NCBI GenBank assembly: GCA_019918135.1
Contig: WBZZ01002490.1
Coordinates: 1 to 64,000 of the forward strand
Reading direction: 5' to 3'
DNA: 64,000 nt
Origin: Paulinella micropora
Taxonomy: Eukaryota > Cercozoa > Imbricatea > Euglyphida > Paulinellidae
Shown piece after piece: positions 1 through 9,200 of this stretch. The notes beneath the pieces are model-generated. The model ran no database searches, was not told the origin of the DNA, and worked only from the letters and a program-made list of their open reading frames with translations. How positions within the stretch are numbered: position 1 is the first letter of the stretch; the number at the start of each line of letters is the position of its first letter. The position numbers and the translations under genes were made by a program.

Positions 1-2368
1 AGTACTGATAAGGGTTAGCAAATTCTAGATCAGAAAATTGCGTGCAGTACGCGCTCGTGCCAGTATTGACGTTGCCACCGCTCAAGTCTAGATTTGTATT
101 GCTGTAGTATCTGATGTAGTACCAATTGGTGCCATCGTTAGAACCCGCTACGTACAGCGCCGCGGGGCCCGCGTATTCTAGGCTGGCCCCCGGCACCGTG
201 GAGCAAAGGTAGATGGTTGAAATCCTGGCGGCGGTCGTTGATGACTGCAACAGCAGTATTTGTCCCGTGACGGAACTTGGCACACCGTTCGGTACATTCA
301 GGATCGTGTGTGATGTTTTGCTCGTTTGGCAATAAAACAAATTTCTGGCGGTGTCGGATGTATACAGGGTAATGTAGTCGCTGGCAGTAGTGCTTATGTA
401 GGTAGTGGCTATGTCAGAATCCATGGCATAGCTTGCAACGGCATTATTGGAAAATGCAGACACGCTCCAGCCTGTGTTGGTGTTCGAATTGACACCGGTG
501 CTGAAAGTTGCGGTGATAAAATAGTTGGTTGCGCAGAACCGCGATGGCGTAGTCGAAATGGTTGGTGTCCCGGAACGAGTCGGCGTTACGGTCGGCGTCA
601 CGGACGGCGTCACGGACGCGTCCTGTTGGCGTCCTGGAGCCCGACTGCGTGGGTGTGGCGGTTGGTGACGCGCTGGCTGACCTGGAATCCGTGGCGGATG
701 CAGGCGAGAGAGACGCTGATAGTGTCGAAATCGTGCGTAGACAGGTGGTGTTAGAGACGCGTGGCTGAGGATCGGGGATGTCACAGAGAGCATGGGTGTC
801 TGACTAGAGGTAGCGGTACTGCTGGCAGAAGAGCTTGGGCTTATGGTCGGAGTGGCACTAGCGCTGTTGCTTGCAGCTGTGCTCTTGGATACACTAGGCG
901 TCGCCGAAACGGAAGACGTCGCTGATGGCGTCTCTGACACTGAGGGGGTCTGTGTGGGTGTCTGGCTAGAGGTAGCGGTACTGCTGGCAGAAGGGTTTGG
1001 ACTTATGGTTGGAGTGGCACTAGCGCTGTTGCTTGCACCCGTACTCTTGGATACAGTAGGCGTCATCGAAACGGAAGACGTCGCTGACAGCGAAGGCGTC
1101 CCCGAGCTTGAGCTTGAGCTTGTAGGCGTCTCTGACACTGAGGGGGTACCCGTAACCGACGGTGTAGCTGAAACGGAGGGACTTACAGACACCGTGGGTG
1201 TCTCCAAAGCTGGGGACGAGCTGGCAGACGACACTGCCCCGGCCTCTTTCCTGCACTTGTAGGGCAGCGAGGTCTCTTTTAGCCTGGTGCCGCTCGCTCG
1301 TAAGCTCTGACAGATTTGTTGGTCGCTAAAGGCTTCCAGGTAAGACCAAGCGCTCAGATTGCCGGAAAAGCTGGCCGCCCCCAGGAAGGTATTCTGAACC
1401 GAAGCTTTGGCTGGCAAAGGCCAGCTGCCAATCTCGGCGGTAAAGTTTTCGGCCTGGTCAAACATCGAGTTCAGGTTCTCTAGACTTTGAGGGCGCCAGG
1501 CGCTGAGATCCGCGCGGAAGCTGCGCGCGCCTGCAAACAAGTAGCTGGCGTCTTGCAGCTGGCCTACGTCCCAGTCCAACGCAGCGGGGCCCACCAGCGT
1601 GGCCGCGTCCCTGAAAGCGCCGCTAGCATTAAGCAACGAAGACGTATTCAGACCGCCTAGCCCGGGGATAGCAAAGGCGTCGGTCCCCGCAAAGGCCAGC
1701 GCCAGGCTCCGGACGCGTGACGTGTCCCAGTTGCTAACGCTGGGCTCTACCCTGGGCGACCATGCCAGCATGCCCGTCAGATCCTCCGCGTCGCGGACGC
1801 GCAATCCCTCTAGGCGTAGCTTGGTCTGCCCCAGCTCGGCAAAGGAATAGCTCCAGTTGCGCACCTGCTCGGCGCCCACCAGCTGTGCCAGAGGAGGCAA
1901 CGATGTCAGCCTTTGCGCCCGGTAAAAGTGGTAGCCGCCCTCAATGGCCGGTCGCAAACCTCCCCATTGTTCTATGCTTAGCAGCTGCGAGGCGTTCCCG
2001 TTGCGTTCGTGCCAGCTTGGTGTCATGGCCCAGCCCCACAACAGCCCTTCCACTCTGATTCGGTATCTGCCAGCTACGGCATACTCGTGCCGGCAGGGGC
2101 TGGCACACGGGCCGTTGCCCGACCCATCATCTCCCCAGTCAACCTGATAGTAGTCAGGCGCCGTCTCCGGGAGAGGTTGGAACTGCTGTTGCCGGCGCCT
2201 TCTTGCCTGCTGTACCGCGCTCTCCGCTGGAAGCCAAAAACTTTCAGACGCTCTGGACATCTGCACTGTCAGGACCAGGGGGTTACCCTTGGGCCAAGTA
2301 CACCAGGGAGGTTTGCGCGCTAACACTGACGCAGCCCCCAGCATCCACGCCCAGGGGCACAGCCACAT
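1..2368 (-). CDS. Secreted DUF285/BspA-like surface protein with Ser/Thr-rich stalk (3' end beyond window)
   Basis: The frame is open from an ATG at 2368 to the left edge, so the C-terminus is missing. The N-terminus (MWLCPWAWMLGAASVLA) looks like a signal peptide. Residues about 150-330 carry DUF285-type units, recognisable as repeated W-D, A-G-A-x-x-F and L-S-A-W patterns such as NLSAWSYLEAF. A Ser/Thr/Pro/Ala-rich mucin-like stalk follows, then a Cys-containing beta-rich domain reaching the edge. DUF285 repeats are known from bacterial and giant-virus surface proteins. A role as an extracellular or virion-surface adhesin is inference. About 50 codons around 600-765 read as non-mucin sequence in the main frame, while a neighbouring frame continues the Ser/Thr-rich composition, which suggests two compensating indels. 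Confidence 0.72.
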   Translation of the reverse strand, partial: MWLCPWAWMLGAASVLARKPPWCTWPKGNPLVLTVQMSRASESFWLPAESAVQQARRRRQQQFQPLPETAPDYYQVDWGDDGSGNGPCASPCRHEYAVAGRYRIRVEGLLWGWAMTPSWHERNGNASQLLSIEQWGGLRPAIEGGYHFYRAQRLTSLPPLAQLVGAEQVRNWSYSFAELGQTKLRLEGLRVRDAEDLTGMLAWSPRVEPSVSNWDTSRVRSLALAFAGTDAFAIPGLGGLNTSSLLNASGAFRDAATLVGPAALDWDVGQLQDASYLFAGARSFRADLSAWRPQSLENLNSMFDQAENFTAEIGSWPLPAKASVQNTFLGAASFSGNLSAWSYLEAFSDQQICQSLRASGTRLKETSLPYKCRKEAGAVSSASSSPALETPTVSVSPSVSATPSVTGTPSVSETPTSSSSSSGTPSLSATSSVSMTPTVSKSTGASNSASATPTISPNPSASSTATSSQTPTQTPSVSETPSATSSVSATPSVSKSTAASNSASATPTISPSSSASSTATSSQTPMLSVTSPILSHASLTPPVYARFRHYQRLSRLHPPRIPGQPARHQPPHPRSRAPGRQQDASVTPSVTPTVTPTRSGTPTISTTPSRFCATNYFITATFSTGVNSNTNTGWSVSAFSNNAVASYAMDSDIATTYISTTASDYITLYTSDTARNLFYCQTSKTSHTILNVPNGVPSSVTGQILLLQSSTTAARISTIYLCSTVPGASLEYAGPAALYVAGSNDGTNWYYIRYYSNTNLDLSGGNVNTGTSAYCTQFSDLEFANPYQY
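794..1080 (-). repeat. 162-bp tandem repeat coding the mucin-like stalk
   Basis: The block beginning at 794 recurs at 956 with a period of 162 bases (54 codons). The shared words include gaggtagcggtactgctggc and cactagcgctgttgcttgca. The second copy is slightly diverged and fades near 1080. The period is a multiple of three, so unit number could vary without breaking the stalk of the surface protein. Confidence 0.8.
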
Positions 2369-2460
2369 AGTGCACAAATGAATTCCTTTATTAAAGTTTG
2401 ACTGTTTTACACTTGGCACCTCCCCCCTCTCTTGCAGAAACCCAGTCCGAGCAAACAGGG

Positions 2461-2522
2461 GAAAAGGGGGGGGGGGGCCCCCCCCCCGAGCAAACGGGGG
2501 GAAGGGGGGCGCCCCCCCGGGG
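2461..2522. repeat. G-run/C-run palindromes (two)
   Basis: A run of 12 G is followed directly by about 10 C, and then a second G6-CG-C7 palindrome. They lie about 95-150 bases upstream of the surface-protein start (2368, minus) and just beyond the 3' end of the next minus-strand gene. They would form very stable hairpins and belong to the G/C-tract family seen in front of most genes here. Confidence 0.75.
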
Positions 2523-2528
2523 TGGGCT

Positions 2529-3734
2529 TCAGGGGAAGTAGGGTGCGTAGCTAAACCAGTAATTCATAAAATCTGCTATCAGAGAGTCGCTCTTTCTGGC
2601 TTGGGCGAGAGAAAGCTGTTGTAGAGTCCAGCCCGAGAGCCCGGCGGTTGCACCTGGGGGGAGAGAAGACGACGAAGCGACGGGTGGGTAGCGCTGGCAA
2701 AGACCGCTGGTTAGCAAAGAAGCAGGTAGGCACCTCAGCACGATGCTTGAATTAGCTAGACCGTTCCAAGCCTCGAGAAAGGGCCCGCCGTCGCTCCTTT
2801 GTGCCAGAATTTTCCACAAACGAACACAGGAAGCGCGCTGCTCCCCGCCGGGCTGTCGCGCAGCGCGGAACAAGGGCTTGATCAGCACTTTGAGCACCGC
2901 ACGCGTGACCTTTCCCCCGTCAGGGTGTTCTGGGGCCGGCTCGCGTTGCTTTGCCGAGAGGGGGCTGTCCTGAGTGATGGACGCTTGCATGCAGAGTGTA
3001 TTAAGATACCACGAAAGAGCGTTGGCGGCCTTGAGAGACTGCGGCGGCACGCAGTCGGCGTAAATCCAAGCCAGGCGCCAGGGGGGTAGGGTGTGCAAGC
3101 CCCCGTCACCTACCTGCACCCAATCCGCGGGGCACACATCCCACCAAAGCAGGCCTAACTTGTCACAATGACTAAGCAGTCTAGCAGCGAAGTCTGCGGC
3201 GTCCTTAGCGTCTGCGGCGTCCAAGAAGTTGGGTTCACGCACGCCTTGTGATACAAGATAAGTCGCCCCTGGTCCGGCCGGATTGCTGGTACCTGCCACG
3301 TCCCCCCGGACCAGACTGGTGGGCGCTGCGCAGAAGCCTTTTGCGGCCAGCGCGTATTGTGCGGAAGCATATAGCAAAGAAAGCGCCAGGGAGTCGATGG
3401 CCGTACTGCTTTTGCTCTTGTTATCCTCGTCCCGAACGAGCAGTATCCACTCCAGTGGGTTAAAGCCCTGCGGCAAATCTCTGGCCCTGGTGTACAGCTC
3501 TTGTTCGTCTAAGTTTGGCAGCACGACAAGAAACTCTTTGTCGTGCACGACAGACAATGTGTGGGAGGCATTAGCTAAACAAAGTTCCTTTTGGCCAGCG
3601 CCGCCGCGCTGCGGCGGCTGCAAGGAGTGGCACAGGATCGCTGTCTTGTCGCTAAGGTCGTGTCTCGGACTATAACAGCTTCTAACAACGAGACGATCGG
3701 CAGTGCTCAGCAGGTTTAGGGCTGAGCTACCCAT
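2529..3734 (-). CDS. Hypothetical protein, possibly a degenerate kinase-fold protein
   Basis: 401 residues from an ATG at 3734. No confident family match. Around residues 195-225 the segment GLLWWDVCPADWVQVGDGGL has the spacing of a kinase catalytic loop followed by a metal-binding strand (x-x-D-x-x-P-x-x-x-x ... GDG). The usual His or Arg before the Asp is Trp and the Asn is missing, so any kinase origin is weak. The N-terminal half is alpha/beta-like without membrane segments. It is divergent from the Cys-rich gene at 3937, across a 200-base pyrimidine-rich spacer. It could also be an unrelated virus-specific protein. Confidence 0.6.
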   Translation of the reverse strand: MGSSALNLLSTADRLVVRSCYSPRHDLSDKTAILCHSLQPPQRGGAGQKELCLANASHTLSVVHDKEFLVVLPNLDEQELYTRARDLPQGFNPLEWILLVRDEDNKSKSSTAIDSLALSLLYASAQYALAAKGFCAAPTSLVRGDVAGTSNPAGPGATYLVSQGVREPNFLDAADAKDAADFAARLLSHCDKLGLLWWDVCPADWVQVGDGGLHTLPPWRLAWIYADCVPPQSLKAANALSWYLNTLCMQASITQDSPLSAKQREPAPEHPDGGKVTRAVLKVLIKPLFRAARQPGGEQRASCVRLWKILAQRSDGGPFLEAWNGLANSSIVLRCLPASLLTSGLCQRYPPVASSSSLPPGATAGLSGWTLQQLSLAQARKSDSLIADFMNYWFSYAPYFP

Positions 3735-3936
3735 GGCCTTTTACAAAGATCCCCCCTCCCCCCCCTGCCTCCCCTGCGCACCTTCCGCACCCCTCCCCCC
3801 CCCTCTCCCCCCACACCTCCCCCCCCCCCTCTCCCACTCTCGCTCTTTCTCTCTCCCCCCCCACTCTCGCTCTTTCTCTCCCCTCCCCCAACCCCCCCCC
3901 CCCTTTCCCACTTTTTTCTCTCTCCTGCCCCTCTAG
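3735..3936 (+). promoter_or_regulatory. Divergent intergenic pyrimidine tract
   Basis: About 200 bases separate two divergent start codons. The plus strand is almost pure C/T, with long C-runs and repeated cactctcgctctttctc units. It ends in tcctgcccctctag immediately before the ATG at 3937. That ending resembles a 3' splice site with its polypyrimidine tract, but no upstream exon is evident. Confidence 0.5.
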
Positions 3937-5004
3937 ATGGAAGCAGCCAGTGCGTGGCCGGAGTCGACCAAGGGGCTTCTGCGAGCTTACCTCGGACACC
4001 AACACCCCGATGGCAGCCGGGGGACCTGCTACGGCTGTTTGGAGGAATCTCCTCGGCAAGAGCTCGTACTACAGCCGCGTACAGCCAAGCTGGGCAGCCG
4101 GCAGGTTAAGCAATGTGACCGGTGCCTAGAACAAGCTCGCTGTCTGGACAGGTGCCTAGTGTTTGACGCACGAGAAGTTGCTGCCAGTGGACCCGTCCTG
4201 CTGCAGTGTAGTACAGGCGTTCGCGAAGCGTACCTTCCTTTGCGCATATATGCACTGGAGCTAGACGGGGGGTTTGCCTTTGCTATTGTCTGCCAAAGTG
4301 TGACAGTGACGGGCAAATGGAAATGCGTATTGTGCAAAGACGGGCGGATCACCTCGGAGCTGGTTTTTTTTCTGCGCAACATGGCGCGCAGGGCGGTTAC
4401 TAGTGCTCTGCCTGGAGATCTGCCCTACCAGTGCCAAGAGGCCAGAAGCTTTTGGTCCTCGTGGTTCCAAGAAGCTTTGCGCGCTTACGCCCCGGTACGT
4501 GTTCCCGAGCTGCTGATCAGGCTGCGCAACTACACAGTGGCGTTGGGTGCCTACTCGCAGCATGTCCACACGCAAGGGCCCTGTGGATTTTGTACCAAGG
4601 AAGCCGCTGAGAATCCATGTGCGAGGCATCGTGCGCTTTTTAACCCCCGCACGGCGTGCCTGCTAAACGGTTGCGTCCCAAAGAAAGAGGGATACTACAT
4701 GCCCGTGGAGCTGTTGTGTGACGTGGGGCAGCCGGCCCAGGTAGGCTTGGCGCCGCTAAACGCCGAGGGGCGAGTAGAGCCGAACCAGGCACTGCTGTAC
4801 ATGCCTTGGCTGGAATTCTTGGTTTACAGTCGCAACCGAGCCTCCTTCTACGTAGCTTGGCAGACCGCCGCCTGGTCCAAGCTGGACTTCTGGCTTCACG
4901 CGCAGGGCTACTGCACTCATGGCCGGTCGTTCCTGGACGAGTGCTTAAATTACGCGCTGGCGCTTTATTACCACACGCCGGAGCCGAACAAGACGCCCGT
5001 TTAA
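3937..5004 (+). CDS. Cys-rich hypothetical protein
   Basis: 355 residues from the ATG at 3937. Cysteine pairs appear at residues about 28-31 (C-Y-G-C), 64-75 (CDRCLEQARCLDRC), 132-135 (C-V-L-C) and 214-217 (C-G-F-C), which suggests several small zinc-binding sites. There is no signal peptide or membrane segment. The general layout (N-terminal Cys pairs, then an aromatic-rich alpha-helical half) recalls the 295-residue Cys-rich protein at 21336, but no clear alignment was found. Function unknown; a zinc-dependent nucleic-acid or protein-binding role is only a guess. AT-rich sequence with TTATTA follows the stop. Confidence 0.7.
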   Translation: MEAASAWPESTKGLLRAYLGHQHPDGSRGTCYGCLEESPRQELVLQPRTAKLGSRQVKQCDRCLEQARCLDRCLVFDAREVAASGPVLLQCSTGVREAYLPLRIYALELDGGFAFAIVCQSVTVTGKWKCVLCKDGRITSELVFFLRNMARRAVTSALPGDLPYQCQEARSFWSSWFQEALRAYAPVRVPELLIRLRNYTVALGAYSQHVHTQGPCGFCTKEAAENPCARHRALFNPRTACLLNGCVPKKEGYYMPVELLCDVGQPAQVGLAPLNAEGRVEPNQALLYMPWLEFLVYSRNRASFYVAWQTAAWSKLDFWLHAQGYCTHGRSFLDECLNYALALYYHTPEPNKTPV

Positions 5005-5101
5005 GAAATTTCTGGTTGCAGCTTTTTTACTTGCTTTCTTTGCTGTTGTATACAAAAAGAAATTTTATTATTAAAAAAAGTCACGGCGGAAGGAGGAAGA
5101 C

Positions 5102-5744
5102 TTAGTCCCCGCGGAAACCCGTGAAATAGATGGTCCTGGTCTCCATGACCATGTCGTTGCAGCTGACGCACCTGAAGATACTCTGTGAACTATCTACTTT
5201 TGCTGCACATTCCTCGCAGAGCGCAGCGTGCCCGCACGGAAAGCACACGACATTTACCTCCTGTGACCCACACGCTCACACGCACACGGCACAGAGAAAA
5301 GTGCTATGCCCCAAGTAAACAAAAAGGCGCAGCGAGGCTTTTCGATACCTTGTCCACGCATGTTACACAAAGGAGCGGGTCTGCATTTCTGGGCTCGGCT
5401 TGTTCTAAGAATACTCCCGTCTCTTTTGCAGCCGGAGAGGACGGCGCGGGCGAACAGGCTGCCCCTGCTTTTGGGGCCTTGGCGGGGCTTTCGTGTCGCA
5501 ACCGAGAAGCTGCTGGCTGTCCGTTCAAATTCAATTTCCTAGCCAGCGATTTGGACTCTGTCCCCAAAACACTCAGTGAAGACTCTGAGTTCCCAATCCT
5601 CTGGCGAAGATTGGACATTTCTCGCATCAAAACTCTAGACGTCGAGTCACAGATTCTCAGCTCGAGACGGTTAGCCTCCACTTCGGCCTGGAGGCGACTG
5701 ATTTGCGCTCGCAACAGCCTGACAGGGTAGGGTTCTGTGTCCAT
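5102..5744 (-). CDS. Coiled-coil RING-finger protein, two exons
   Basis: Exon 1 is 5349-5744 (132 codons from the ATG at 5744) and exon 2 is 5102-5260. Exon 1 holds a coiled coil (residues about 8-70), a low-complexity Ala/Pro/Ser linker and the first zinc pair C-V-T-C at its end. Unspliced, it stops soon after. Exon 2 in another frame begins directly with the rest of an IAP-type C3HC4 RING: CFPCGHAALCEEC, then C-V-S-C, then a short R-T-I-Y-F tail. Removing 88 bases with GT..AG ends joins the two halves in phase at exactly the expected spacing. RING proteins of this type are E3 ubiquitin ligases. Product about 184 residues. Confidence 0.72.
5261..5348 (-). other. Spliceosomal intron in the RING gene (88 nt)
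   Basis: On the minus strand the sequence is AAG|gtatcg ... tgggtcacag|GAG, phase 0. It contains an in-frame stop in the upstream frame and a stop in the downstream frame, so neither exon frame crosses it. Removal reconstitutes the conserved spacing between the first and second zinc pairs of the RING. RNA evidence is lacking. Confidence 0.65.
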
Positions 5745-6241
5745 CTCCTTTATTGTCCTTTTTTTGGGTCCTGCTTGAAGAATAAAGCAAGCAAAATGAC
5801 GCTGGCCTTGGTTTTCCACAACCACTCCTCAAAAAGAGCCGAGGGGGGGGGAGAGGGAGGAGGGCAGGGATAGGCGGGGGGGGGGAGAGCGTGGGGGGGG
5901 GGTGCGCCACAAAGGATGTGCTGTATATGTAAAGTGCAAGTGGAAGCAACGAGCGCGGGAGGGAGTGCGGGGGGGGGGTGTCCCCCCCCCCTCTCCCTCC
6001 CTCTCGCCATTTCCTCCTTCCCCCCCCCCCTCCTCTGGGCCAAGAGCTTGTGCTAGCAATAATTGTGAGTAAACCCGTCTCCTCCCACCCCGCGCCCCCC
6101 CCCCTCTCATTTCTGGCCAGCGTGTCATTTTGGGCCTAGTGGCCAAGTCCGGTAGTTGGGGGATCGAAACAAAAGAGAAGCCCAAAAAAGGCCCAAAAAG
6201 AGAAAAAGCGACGGCATAGCCTTAGGACCTGCAGCTGAATC
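5745..6241. promoter_or_regulatory. Divergent intergenic region with G-runs and a G/C palindrome
   Basis: About 500 bases lie between the divergent RING (5744, minus) and ATPase (6242, plus) starts. It holds several G-runs (5838-5900), a G9-TGT-C10 palindrome at about 5969-5991, a C-run at 6020-6031 and another at 6093-6105. No open frame here looks protein-like; the apparent ones are Pro/Gly artefacts of the homopolymers. Confidence 0.6.
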
Positions 6242-9200
6242 ATGGCGGGGAGCACCAAAGCCAGCGCGCGGCCCTGGCCTGAGCCAGAGGAGCTGCACGG
6301 CTTTGCAGGGTGTCACCCTTTTGAGACAGCGTTGCAGGATGATGACGAAGACGAGGAGGAAGAGGAAGAGGAGCAGCAGGAGGAGAAGGGGAGAGGGCAG
6401 GACACGCTGCGAGAAGGGAAGGAAGACAGGAAGCGGGAGCCCGAGATGGGAGAGACGACCCTTTTCGAGCAGAACGGGCCGGGCGACCGTGAGGAAGCAC
6501 CGCCGCCGAGTGGCAGCGGTGGTGCGGGAGGAAATGTCCCTGGGGGGCTGGCGAGGGCGAAGCGGGATCTGATCCGTGATGCGCAGTGCTGTTTGCAGGT
6601 AACGCTGCCTTCGCGCTTCCTGTGCCGCCCGACACCGTTTGGCTCGGACGCGAGCAACGTGCTGACGGAGGGGTACAGCATGCTGGTGGCGCTGTGGTGG
6701 GCGATCGCGAGCCACCCACAGCTGCAAGGAAGCGGGGTGGGGTCGCGCGGGATCCCGCACAGCGTGAAGGCGATTTCGGTCTTGATGAACGAGAACAAGC
6801 AAGTGGTAGGGCACTCGCTGTGGCTGTGGATCAACCGGGTCGACTTTAACCTGTGTCGTTTCGTGAACAAGCTGCTGAAACACCAGGGGCAGTACCAGAC
6901 GCCGGAAGAGACAGGCTACGACTCGGAGGACGAGGACGAAGAGCCAGGAGGGGCGGAGGAGGAGAAAGGTGAGGCCGAGCGCGAGGAGGGCGAGCTGGTG
7001 GAGACGGAGGCGGAGGAGGACGAGGCGAAGGGTCGTGGGCGCAGGGGGCGGGGGGGGGCAAGGGGGGGCGGCGCGCGCGGTGGCGGCGGCGGCAAGGGGC
7101 GAAGCTCCAGGGCCAAGACGCGGCCACCCTTTACCAAGTGCCCGCTGGTGCTGACGTACCGTCGGTATTTGCGGCAGGCGTGCGAGACGCTGGAGCGCTA
7201 CACAAGCATGGTGAAGTACGTGCGCATCCCGCGTGACGAGGGGCAAGTACGCAGGTGCCTGCGCGACAGTGCGGGGGGTGGGCGTGTGCGTGCGGGCACC
7301 GTGCTGGACCCGGCAGTGTTTATGAAACCCAAGTACATGCGCTTTGGGCTGCCGGCGGACGTTCTGCCGGAGCAGGTGCAGGAGGGCAGCTACTTTCGCG
7401 CTGGTGAGGGTTTCGTAGTGCCGTGGCCCAACTTCTTCTGGCGTTTGCCAGGCGGGCTTCCCTGCGCGTCGTTTGCGAACCTGCGCCTGCCGTTGCCGCG
7501 CCCGACGGACCTGGTGGAGGAAGCGCCGATGCCCGAGGAAGAGTTGCTGGCGGACTTGCTGGGGCAGGCAGGTGACAACCTGGAGCCGGCGCAGCTGCGG
7601 GCAGAGGCGCGGCGGCTGGCGCAGGAGCTGCGGCCAGCGAGTGGGGGCGGGGCGGCGGCGAACGAGGCGACGGTGCGGCGCATGATGGCGGAGGGGCGCG
7701 CGCGCATCCAGGCGGAGGTGGCGGCGAAGCGCACGCAACGGGCGTGGGACGAGGAGCAGAGCGCGCACTATACTTGGCTGGAAATGCAGAAGCTGCGCCG
7801 GCGCGTGGAGCCGTTGGTTCTGAGCACGCTGGGGCGGGGCGGGGGCTGTTCGGACGCGCAGGCGGCGGCGTGGGAGCAAGTGCGCAAGGGCCGGCTGTCC
7901 CCGTTCACGCCGGGGCTGAAGCTGCCACCCTCGTTCTACTCGTACCAGGCGCTGCCCGTGAACAACTTGGGAGTGGCTGACTGCCAGCTGGTGCGCCTGA
8001 ACACGTTGTTGGAGGCGATCTACCGGGGCCCGCTGAACGAGGAGTTCCAGGTTTGTCTGGCGGCGGCGCAGACGGCCGGGGCCGTAGGCACGTTCTTTCA
8101 CCTGCTGATGTACGGCCCGCCGGGCACGGGCAAGTCGCATCTGCACCAGCTGCTGACGGAGCACTGCCTGCTGCAAGGGGCCGTACGCGCGCAGCTGGGG
8201 ATGTCGGCCAAGGCGCTGGCCGGTAACTTCAACTTTACCGGGCAGGTGACGGTGATGGACGAGCTGCCCAAACACTACCGCGGCAACCACAACCCGAACA
8301 TGGAGGAGGACGACAAGACCGAGATGATCAAGGCCATGCTGTGGTCCCGCAGCGTGGGGTTTTCGTACATGCGCACCGACCAGGACACCGGGCAGCGCTT
8401 CCACGAGTACACGCAGGCGCAGGTGAGCGGGTCGCACCTGGTGAACACCAACACGCACCCGTCCCGGTTTGCGCAGCCGCTGCGTGATCGCTTCCACACG
8501 CGGTACGTGCCGGGGCGCGTCCGGCCGGGGTGCGAGGCGTGGCGCAATTTTGCGGGCGACGGAGACGACGAGGAAGCAGAGGCGCGGCGGCACGCGCTGG
8601 CGCGGTGGGTCCGGGACAATGGCGCGCTGATCACGCTGTACTATTACTTGCAGTCGCTGGGCTTTGTGTCGCCCGTGAAGCTGCACGTGACCTCCACGAT
8701 CATGGAGGAGTTTTGTGTCGAGGCCATGAAGAAGGGAGTCAGGCGTCTGAACCTGCAGCGCTTCATCCACCGCCTGTGCGCCCTGATCAAGCTGATAGCT
8801 ATCCGCCGCGCCATTGAAATCGTGTTTCACTCGTCGGTGAGCCCGCTGATTGACCCGGCGCTCGGTACCGATCACGGGCTGCCGCTGGGCAGACCCCCCT
8901 CGCTGGTGCAGTTTGCCTTTCTGGAGCCCTTCCTCAACGACGAAGACCCCAGCGTGATCATGCAGGCCGTCGGCCTGCTCGCGCCGCAGGAGCTGCAACA
9001 GCCGCAGCAGCGCCAGGTTCTCTACAGCTTGGCGGAGGCTTTCTTCGGCCGCGCCGCCGGAGGGGGGGGGCGGGGGGGCCGGCGCGGCGCGGCGGCAGGG
9101 GTGGTGGTGACACGCGCAGCGGGCTGTACCGGGCCAGCGACCCTGCCGATGATGGCGACGGCCATTACGACGACGACGGCGACGACGACGGCGGCGGCGG

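Noticed and set aside
326..1262. Plus-strand open frames opposite the surface protein
   Set aside because: They mirror the Ser/Thr repeat (Val/Leu/Glu-rich antisense). The minus frame has a signal peptide and DUF285 units.
2461..2522. G/C palindromes as bacterial rho-independent terminators
   Set aside because: They lie mainly upstream of starts, lack a consistent T-run, and the gene set is eukaryotic or viral.
9150..9200. The (gac/ggc)n stretch as a CRISPR-like or satellite repeat
   Set aside because: It is low-complexity coding sequence for Asp/Gly runs, with no spacers.
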